A stretch of 64,000 nucleotides of DNA, taken from contig JASANG010001013.1 of NCBI GenBank assembly GCA_030248215.1, positions 434,001-498,000 of the forward strand, given 5' to 3'. Positions 57,401 to 64,000 of the stretch are shown here, in pieces; within the stretch, counting starts at the first letter, position 1; each line of letters starts with the position of its first letter. The DNA comes from Enoplolaimus lenunculus. Lineage: Eukaryota > Nematoda > Enoplea > Enoplida > Thoracostomopsidae. Position numbers and translations under genes: made by a program. The notes beneath the pieces were generated by a model. The model did no database searches. It saw only the letters and a list, made by a program, of their open reading frames with translations, and had not been told where the DNA came from.

Positions 57401-58148
57401 ACGGCGGCGTGCGACAGCGTACGGCGGCGTGCGACAGCGTACGGCGGCGTGCGACAGCGTACGGCGGCGTGCGACAGCGTACGGCGGCGTGCGACAGCGT
57501 ACGGCGGCGTGCTGTCCTCAACCAAACTAAGCCTTTTGTAAGCTGTTTTGCTATTGCAAACGAACATTTTACACTGTCTCGTATCTATTTTCAGTTAGCG
57601 ATAGGTTATTCAAGTCAAATTGTTATGATTATCACTAAGTATAAAGTTTGAAACAGTTGATTGTTTATATCTGGTTCAAATTTAAGTTTAACCACGTTGA
57701 GAATTCTTAAAATCTGGTGCGTAATGAACTCATCCGGCTTTCTGCCGTTGCGCAGCATACCGTAATCTTAAATCTTCTGAGCCTAATTTCCAAAAAACTA
57801 CCGTAAACCTCAAGCGAAACTTACCATATCGACCGGTGTAAAATCGTTCGTATTCCAAAAATTGAACGCCGCCGATCCGTTGTTGTTTACAAAAATGTCC
57901 AGATATTCTTTGACGCGAGTCGAAACAACGATTTCAGAATCAGTGAAATATTGGGAATTTGCCGAATGCTGACGAGTGAAAAACGCATTCCAAATTTGTA
58001 CTTTGTGTCCCCGACGTCCAAGCGCGTCTGCAAGCGGAATCATTGACTTTTTATGGCTCGTTCCCACGTGCATCGGTAAAATAAGAATGCGGTATGCGAA
58101 ACTTGAGCTCAAACCGACTAGAATCATTGATAGTATTACAAGCCTCAT
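54426..58148 (-). CDS. UDP-glycosyltransferase (UGT family 1 type), 3 exons, complete
   Basis: Exons 58148-57825, 57133-56815 and 55366-54426 join in phase to 527 aa, the usual length for animal UGTs. Family role: transfer of a sugar from a UDP-sugar to small lipophilic acceptors in the ER lumen, used in detoxification and steroid or bile-like metabolism. Seen: a signal peptide (MRLVILSMILVGLSSSFA); the N-terminal conserved His in GTSHKKSM (His32), the expected catalytic base; the C-terminal donor-binding signature at about 361-405, with FLQWVPQSALL, LVTHLGLKSS and PIFAEQ; a membrane helix at about 498-521; and a short basic cytosolic tail (FKRLKFP). The signature is unusual: HGG is HLG and the closing DQ is EQ. 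Intron 1 holds a perfect 20-bp minisatellite. Intron 2 holds an inverted SINE pair and other repeats. The layout LASFWIEFVIRHK before the helix resembles nematode UGTs. Confidence 0.93.
55485..55840. repeat. TTTAAACTAA-rich block in UGT intron 2
   Basis: Many short direct and inverted copies of AGTTTAGTT/AACTAAACT-like words (TTAAACTAAC, AAGTTTTACTAAAAC). Low complexity; edges and family unknown. Confidence 0.5.
55855..55983 (-). mobile_element. tRNA-derived SINE, minus copy, UGT intron 2
   Basis: On the minus strand: GGTTACGTAGCGCAGTGCTA (A box), CGCTTGCCTCTAAATTGTAC, GACTGCTAGTTAGATCCCTG (B box), then a body with GGCCCGCTTTTCCAACTACT and GGTCTGAAGTTCCGATTTCT. It matches the plus copy at 56042 over head and body. 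Confidence 0.8.
56042..56180 (+). mobile_element. tRNA-derived SINE, plus copy, UGT intron 2
   Basis: GGTTCGTAGCGCAGTGGTAG (A box), CGCGCTTGCCTCAGAATCCT, GACTGCTTGTTCGATCCCTG (B box), then a body with GGCCTGTGTTTCCAGCTGCT and TGTCTGAAATCCCGGTTCCT. The anticodon arm does not pair, so it is not a working tRNA. It is head-to-head with the copy ending at 55983, about 60 bp apart. Confidence 0.8.
56338..56762. repeat. CGGGTA-rich dispersed element in UGT intron 2
   Basis: ACTACCCGCCGGGTACCCGC at the left, then inverted CGCGGGTA and TACCCGCG steps, then GCGGGTATACCCGCGGG and AGCACGGGTAAATAATC at the right. It resembles family F in being built from one short GC word, but the ends differ. Confidence 0.5.
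57180..57512. repeat. perfect 20-bp minisatellite, 16.6 copies, UGT intron 1
   Basis: Unit ACGGCGGCGTGCGACAGCGT repeated 16 times and a part, with no difference between copies. It is GC-rich (75%) in AT-rich surroundings. It lies between UGT exons 1 and 2, near the acceptor of exon 2 (57133). Frames running through it in all directions are artefacts. Confidence 0.97.
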
Positions 58149-58149
58149 A

Positions 58150-59370
58150 ATGAATTTTCTCTAAGCTGAATTTATGAAATATTAAAGAAACCCTTGTTTG
58201 CCCCACCTGAAATATTTTTAACCCCCCCTAGCAATGTGACCTGGCTACGGGCATGACAAGCGACTGAAAACTTTAAAGGCTGAGAAGTTTAAGCTTAGGT
58301 TTAGGCTTATGTTTAGGATTAACCTAAAGCTTAGTAGGCAGAGCCTTATAATTAACTTTGGCCGATCCAGCATATATGTAAAACACGCTATTAAGACTGA
58401 AAAAATAAGATGTTCCAGTTATATAACTGACACCGTCAAACAGTGGTATTTGTACTCGGTGTACCGAACCAGGACGGCGTCCTGAGAGTCCACAAGATGG
58501 GCCGTGTTTAAAAATCAGGGTATCTTAAAATCAATGCTTAGGTCAGGCCACTGGTCAATGAAGTTTGTCAGAACAACAAAACTATTTTCAGACACAAAAT
58601 GTGTTGTGACGTTGATAATTCATAGGTAATTACTGTACTTCACTCTCCTAAGACGCATGGTTAAGAAACTGCTCATGTTGGTTCACAATTATCTGAATCC
58701 GGTTGATTTTTGTGTAGAAATTATGCATTAAGTTTATGTTTGGCCCATGTATAGATCAGGGGCGGAATGTTTTTTGTGGGACTAAAAGCTGTACCCTGGG
58801 GCCTACAATTTTTTGACTACAATTTAGTTCGATTTCTTTGTTCTTTTAATATATACCTCTTCTCGTCCTGCAATTACTAAAATTTCGGTTGCAAAATTAA
58901 ATATACTACGAAACGTATAATTGCGCAAATTCACCTGCAATTAAACACGCAGATTTAAAATATCATGTCAGTCACACGTTACCGTACGTTTGGCCTGCAC
59001 AAAAAATGCCCAAGAGTTTTGCGAAACGCTAATGACGTCCTATAACAGTCAGCTAGCCAATGCTTTTCGTCCGTTTAACCATCTTTAGTTAGCTACGGAC
59101 AAAATGCAGTTTCTCTGAAACTGTGTCCGGACACGAAAAATATTAACTGTTGGACAACCCATCTTAAAAGTATGAGGACTCGCTTGGGTTAGTTTAACTG
59201 AGAGAAAACTAGAAGAAAACCTACGTTACAGCTTGAAACTAGCTTGTATCGAACTAAAAAAGTTCTCTGTGCATAGAACAGATTCTACACAAAGTCGTTG
59301 GTTTTAAACCTGCTAATAGGGTTTAGGATGCAGTTTAAGTTTGAACTAAACACTAATTTAAGGCTCATAC
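58150..59370. other. upstream of the UGT gene, no gene seen
   Basis: Holds a family I fragment (58195-58255), short TTAGG tracts (58290-58325) and the left end of a family A element at 58742-58790 (GGCCCATGTATAGATCAGGG). Nothing else is recognised. It presumably includes the UGT promoter. Confidence 0.45.
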
Positions 59371-59570
59371 TCTCAAATGCGTATAGCAACTATCATCAGT
59401 TAGTAATAGGTTTCCAAACTAACTATTACAGTTGTTGAATTCAAAATTGGCACAAATGTAGCTCAAATCATATGCAAAATTGTTCGGTATTTTGAGCCTC
59501 AGCATTCACTGTTTCGAAAGTTACAAGCCCTGTCGCCAACTGGTGTTAGGTGCTACACATATTTGAGAAT
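59371..59570. mobile_element. family G MITE
   Basis: TCTCAAATGCGTATAGCAAC at the left; CGCCAACTGGTGTTAGGTGC and TACACATATTTGAGAAT at the right. Confidence 0.65.
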
Positions 59571-59756
59571 ACAGGCCAAGGTGTTAGCTTAGATTCAGTT
59601 TAGCGTTAAAGCTTTAACATTAATGTTTTTTGACTGGCTGATTATTACAAACTGCAAAATTTGTTGGTTTTATCTGTCGCAAAATATTTTTGCGATAAGC
59701 AATTTTTGCTACGTTTAGTCGCAAGTAAATAAAGTACTGTTTTGTATTTAAATGTA

Positions 59757-60081
59757 ACACCGGATCCGGAGCCGCAAGTCGAAGCCGGAGGTGAGGCGAA
59801 ATTAGGTAGTACAAATGATGGTTAATTAGTTAATTTTAGCCAATATTTGCAATATGTTGTTAAGTTGTTTGGTTTTTGCACTAATTTTCTGCGAAATTTC
59901 AGAAATTCTTTTCTGAAAATTGTGACAAAAGCAAAACGAACCCGCTAAACAGATAAATTTTGCAAAAATTATGAAAAATTTTGTTACCAAAATCGGCGGA
60001 ACCTACGACAACAATTCTACCGGAACCGGAAGCCGATTTTCTGCCGGAGCCGGAGGCAAAACTCTGATTGTACCCTGATAT
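59757..60081. mobile_element. family F element, left end eroded
   Basis: GGATCCGGAGCCGCAAGTCG near the left and ACTCTGATTGTACCCTG at the right, with CCGGAACCGGAAGCCG inside. No TSD found. Confidence 0.6.
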
Positions 60082-60119
60082 ATATGTATATATTTGAAAT
60101 GTACCATGAATGTTGTAAC

Positions 60120-60370
60120 TTAATAGCAAAGCAATAAAAATATAAGTTGTTGTGCCGTCCATACTTGGCCTTTTAAATGTTCTGTCCTTTTAAATTCTAA
60201 GCGAAACTTAAGCCTTTCCGTGTACGGGAACAATCCCCACAGAGTCAGCGCGTGCGGTGGTTTACATACAAAGTCATAAAAGTTTGTATGTTCATCCGAA
60301 TAATCTTCGGCAATTCGTAGCCTGACAACTTGCATACCAACAGTGCCATAAAGCCAATGAAGAAATCTGA
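60120..60370 (-). CDS. unassigned exon-like open stretch
   Basis: An open frame runs leftwards from an acceptor-like TTATACTCAG at about 60370, with LYGTVGMQVVRLRIAEDYSD and then FVCKPPHALTLWGLFPYTER. It ends at a possible donor (CAA|GTATGG, about 60166) or at a stop at 60120. Its composition looks like real protein. I do not recognise a domain. It lies between the DEG/ENaC 3' exons and the UGT gene, all on the same strand, so it could be a late exon of the channel gene, but its phase (one leading base) does not fit the donor seen at 62324 directly. It may be a chance open frame. Confidence 0.3.
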
Positions 60371-60379
60371 GTATAAAAG

Positions 60380-61430
60380 TAACGCAGAGTTCATGTTAAA
60401 ACGGGGGCAGCGTCGGACATGATTTGTTCCAAGTTGAGTCTACATCAACTATAAAATTGGTCAATCATATAGAAAGAAAATAGACAACTTCTGAATATTA
60501 TTCCACAATGATCTACAAACCCCTGCTGTCGTGTCAACTAAACAAACATGCGTGCTAGTGTGATATAATATTATAGGACATTATAGTGAATATCACATGA
60601 TATTCCAAATTTAGCACAAATTACATATCACCATTATCAGACAACTTTATAACAAAGTATGACACTTTGCGGCAATGATAACTGCCACATGCTCTTTGCT
60701 TAGACTACCAGAAACCATCATATCGAGTTCTTCTGAACCATTGAAGATTTGCCGCTAAACTTTGATTTTCCAGCAAAAATTTACATTTTGCCGCTAAAAT
60801 TAGACTTTTAACGCTAAAATTTGAATTTCCCGCCAAAATTTGAATTTTCCCCGCCAAAATGTAAATGCACGTGCCAAAATTAAAATTTAGAAACAAAGCT
60901 TGAATTTTTCCGCCAAAATTTTGGTTTTTCCCGCCGAAATTTTAATTTTCCCGCCAAAACGTTGAATTCTTTCGATACGCAAGCACTTGTGACTTTTCCG
61001 TGACTCAGCCTTGATCGCGTTAAACATGTGATTACTATCGCCTCAGCCTATTCAACGCTGTAGCGGTCACGTGACCAAAATCAAGGCTTACAAATCATCC
61101 ACACAAACATTAGCTCAAAGCTGATAAGCTGCACTACAAAGGTTTTACGCTATCGGCAAATACCAAAACCAGGGGCATACTTTTGCCGTGCAGGCATGTC
61201 TAAGGCGGGACCGAATTTCCCTTTGAGGTGCCGCCAAACTAATTAATTGCGGCATATACAAAGGGTCTATTGAAGCAAAAATTTATGTAAAGCTTCTACA
61301 GATGCAAATTATTTATTTTTACTCAGTATTCAGGTAAACATAATATGAACCCGGGGGTGCATCTGTACCTCTTAGTGCAAACCTGTCAATTTCCATAAAT
61401 TTCGTGTATGAAGGTTGAAAAAGTGAATCT
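60380..61430. repeat. no gene seen; diverged CCGCCAAAATTTGAATTTTC tandem array
   Basis: At 60745-60960 about ten diverged 20-22-bp units of CCGCCAAAATTTGAATTTTC type stand in tandem. The rest is unrecognised. Confidence 0.6.
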
Positions 61431-61612
61431 ACGACAATTCGTCGACCGGCAACTTGTCGTCCAACAGTTGTTAAAACCTATAAATAAGCCTAAGCATAAT
61501 CCTAAAGCGTAACCGAAAGTCTAAACATAATGATTGGCGACGAATTGTGGAGTTGATGAAATTTCGCAGTACAAGTTGTCGGCCGACGAGTTGTTGGATC
61601 GGCGAATTGTCG
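61431..61612. mobile_element. family N MITE with ACGACAATTCG ends
   Basis: Left ACGACAATTCGTCGACCGGC then AACTTGTCGTCCAACAGTTG. The right end is the complement of ACGACAATTCGCCGATCCAA and AACTTGTACTGCG. The interior carries GCCTAAGCATAATCCTAAAG, so even this separate family has telomere-like units. Single copy seen. Confidence 0.6.
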
Positions 61613-61628
61613 TGATACCAGAAAAAGT

Positions 61629-61823
61629 GCCCATGTATAGAACAGGGTCGGAACAGTAGTATAAGCATATTCCTAAGCCTAAGCCTAAGCGTATGGATGA
61701 GCCTATTCCTAAGCCTAAGCCTAAACCTAAGCCGAAGCATATGCAAAAAATTAGTCTAAAGCTTAGGCTGACTCTATTATAGCCCATCCGGAAAACGATC
61801 CGACCTTGTTCTATACATGGGCC
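61629..61823 (+). mobile_element. family A MITE
   Basis: GCCCATGTATAGAACAGGGT at the left and CTTGTTCTATACATGGGCC at the right. Flanks AGAAAAAGT and AGCAAAAAGT are probably the TSD with a later indel. Two CCTAAG tracts inside. Confidence 0.85.
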
Positions 61824-62323
61824 AGCAAAAAGTATAAATTTCAAAAATTAAATACTTCTGAAAAAATAGGAACTAAAACGACGCTTTTGTACCTTTAAAT
61901 ATGTAGAAATTTCAATCTGCATTCGTTCATTTTAAGTTTAATTTTTCATTTTAAATTAATAAACCATATGAAAATAAGGAATTTACTGTAAGATTTGTCA
62001 CAATTTACCATCCTGCCTTAGCGAAACTTTAGTGACGTTTGTTTCAAATCGCTTGAACCCGCGGTGTCAGACGCAGAAATCTAATATGGGTCAGGCCGAG
62101 CTATATTATTATAGCGAAACAAAGCTTACACGAACAAAGCGAACGAGAAACGAAACATAATTTTTGTAAAATTCAAACAAAATAGTAATTTTGGACCATG
62201 TTTGGGCCTGAACCAGGGTAATCAACTCTTGATCCCGCAGTCGCCTTGAGGATAGGGCCAGTTTGTGGTTTGTTTTTGCGTTTGGGATCAAGAATTTGAA
62301 CCGTATCCGAACAGTAACAAAAC

Positions 62324-63979
62324 GGGAAGTTGAACAAAACTCATCAAAGAACATCCGATCCATATTCCCAGCTGGCCACCAATATCAGACAGCAAAGTTG
62401 TCGCCGGATACGCTTCAATCTCTTCGTATACGATGTATTTTAACGAACGATACGCGATACCAACCTGAAAAAAATAGTATTTTGTGTAAAATTTTAAAAA
62501 TATGAAAATTAAAATTTAATATTTCGACTTGGGCTACAAAACGACGAGAGAATTTTGTTTCAAAAAGCTGGCAGTATTGAAAGCAAAAAACGAATTTTAA
62601 TGCAGAAACTTACAGAAAATATAGCAAATAGTCGTATTATTAAAAATAACACATCATTAATACTTTCTCACATAAATATTCACAATTTCATATCAAATGT
62701 AATTTCAATATTCTATTTCTAGCCTCACGAGTTGTGTGAGACGTTTACGATGACCAGTGAGCTATAGGAGTTTGACGCAGAAGCCCAATGGTACTCTGAC
62801 GTCTTGTGAAGATTTTGCACTGTGCGTATATGTTAGAATTGTTAAACACTGCTCATAGTGTCTGTATTGCTCGTATATTATTTGTGTTTAGTCGCTGATA
62901 GTATACTCTATGAAGGAAAGGGTTAAATATATGTTTAAGCGATTGCCGAGTTTCGAAAGTTGACACATTTTGGTACTTGTCTCTTTACTTGTGTGCAAAG
63001 TGTAGATTTTCACACGTAAATAAATATTGATTTTGGAATCATGTAAAAAATACAAAGCACTTGCAGGCTGTTTTTGAAACAAAATGTAGTGTTGATGCGA
63101 TATTGGTCATTTTGTCAAATACTAAAACCCAATATCGACTATGTTTCCAAATGCATGCAAATGTTCACCGGGCTTTCTCAAATTTAAACAAAAAACACCT
63201 GATGCGTCTGAATGTATTTTTTCGATTTTGGATGGAATTTTGTCGTTTTATTTCATATCGAACAATTGCAACATATCTGTAATAACAAAAAATTGCGTGA
63301 TTTGTGCGCAATTTAAAAATTAATTTTTGACTGTAAAATAACTGACACCACACACAAAAAAGTATTTCTGACTTATTCAGAAAAGTGTCTTCTGTGGCAA
63401 ATCTGAAAAGTTTTGCTGCTATTTAAGACAATTTTTCTAAAAATACCTGGAAAACGTTTATTTGCAGACTTTATTTCAAAACGTTTTTTGAAAACATTTC
63501 TATTATAACAGAAATACTTTTCAAGTGCACCTTGCTAATCATATTTCTCAAATGTAAGAAATTTTTTCTTAAATATCAGAAATATTATTTTGAGTGCAGT
63601 CTGTATTGCACTATGTTTATACCTGACTGCAATGATTTGAATTTTCCAAAAATGGTCGAGAAAATGTTGACACTTCGTATTCGATTTCTTCACATTGAGG
63701 CAGACAATCGTCTAAACATTTACGATAATTGCTAAAATCACCGGTATACGGTATAAACGGTGAACAGTCCCTAACAGGCGCCGTCGTTTCCGGTCTCGGA
63801 CCATTTGAAGATGCCGCCATCTGTGGGACCGGAGGTTCCGGAAGCGGTTTACATCCGTACTGCTGGATCAATATTTGTCGGTGACATGCGTTGTCACATC
63901 CTGTAAAATTGACATCGTAGTCAGCGCAACGATCGGAACTTCGTGGCCATTGAAAATGTTTGACGCGTCGAAATACCTT
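62324..63979 (-). CDS. DEG/ENaC (degenerin-like) cation channel subunit, 3' part
   Basis: Two exons are recognised: 63979-63623 (119 codons) and 62464-62324 (47 codons), phase 0 to phase 0. DEG/ENaC subunits form trimeric amiloride-sensitive Na+ channels in the plasma membrane. The first exon is the end of the extracellular Cys-rich domain: WPRSSDRC, FTGCDNACHRQ, QQYGCKPLP, then DFSNYRKCLDDCLPQCEEIE, with regular cysteine pairs. The second holds the pre-TM2 and TM2 start: YPATTLLSDIGGQLGIWIG followed by GCS, the family G/S-x-S selectivity filter. The 5' exons lie beyond the right edge. The end of TM2 and the cytosolic tail were not found with confidence. The second exon's donor (CCC|GTTTTG) is weak, and an orphan exon at about 60165-60370 may belong here. 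A Pro-rich insert (PLPEPPVPQM...RPETTAP) lies between the Cys blocks. Confidence 0.88.
62465..63622. other. DEG/ENaC intron, no exon seen
   Basis: AT-rich. No frame fits between the two recognised exons, whose phases already match, so it is read as one intron. No MITE ends recognised. Confidence 0.5.
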
Positions 63980-64000
63980 CTGAAACAGTAAAATATAAAG

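Noticed and set aside
57085-57651. Open frames of 110-190 aa on both strands
   Set aside because: A stop-free 20-bp tandem repeat opens several frames at once; the DNA is a UGT intron.

Overview
The window is invertebrate nuclear DNA: AT-rich, with GT-AG introns and many dispersed repeats. The best guide to the organism is the hexamer TTAGGC (as GCCTAA/CCTAAG), the nematode telomere repeat, which occurs here at dozens of interstitial sites. Nematode-looking UDP-glycosyltransferase and DEG/ENaC genes fit this. I infer a nematode with a large, MITE-rich genome. The species is unknown.

Five genes can be read, four on the minus strand. (1) RTEL1-type Fe-S DEAH helicase, start at 16048, 22 exons modelled down to 102, with the 3' end at or beyond the left edge. 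(2) DDX27/Drs1 DEAD-box ribosome-biogenesis helicase, 27069 to 17567, 17 exons, complete (773 aa). (3) SETD3-like SET methyltransferase on the plus strand, 47434 to 52780, 4 exons, complete (706 aa), with changes in the substrate pocket. (4) UDP-glycosyltransferase, 58148 to 54426, 3 exons, complete (527 aa). (5) DEG/ENaC channel subunit, only its 3' part, from 63979 leftwards, the rest lying beyond the right edge. Exon phases agree across every modelled junction of genes 1-4, and between the two recognised exons of gene 5.

Between DDX27 and SETD3 lie about 20 kb with no recognisable host gene. This stretch is almost entirely non-autonomous DNA transposons, minisatellites and tRNA-like pieces. 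Several families can be defined here from terminal inverted repeats (TIRs) and target-site duplications (TSDs). Families A, B and F have 8-bp TSDs (hAT type). Families C, D, E and J are flanked by TA (Tc1/mariner type). Families G, H, I, L, M and N are less resolved. The same families fill the introns. A degraded piggyBac transposase lies in an RTEL1 intron, and a head-to-head pair of tRNA-derived SINEs lies in a UGT intron.

The most unusual signal is that hAT-like families A and B carry tracts of the nematode telomere repeat between their TIRs. One copy, inside the first SETD3 intron, has grown to about 490 bp of telomere-like array. The dispersed telomeric repeat is therefore being carried and seeded by a transposon family.
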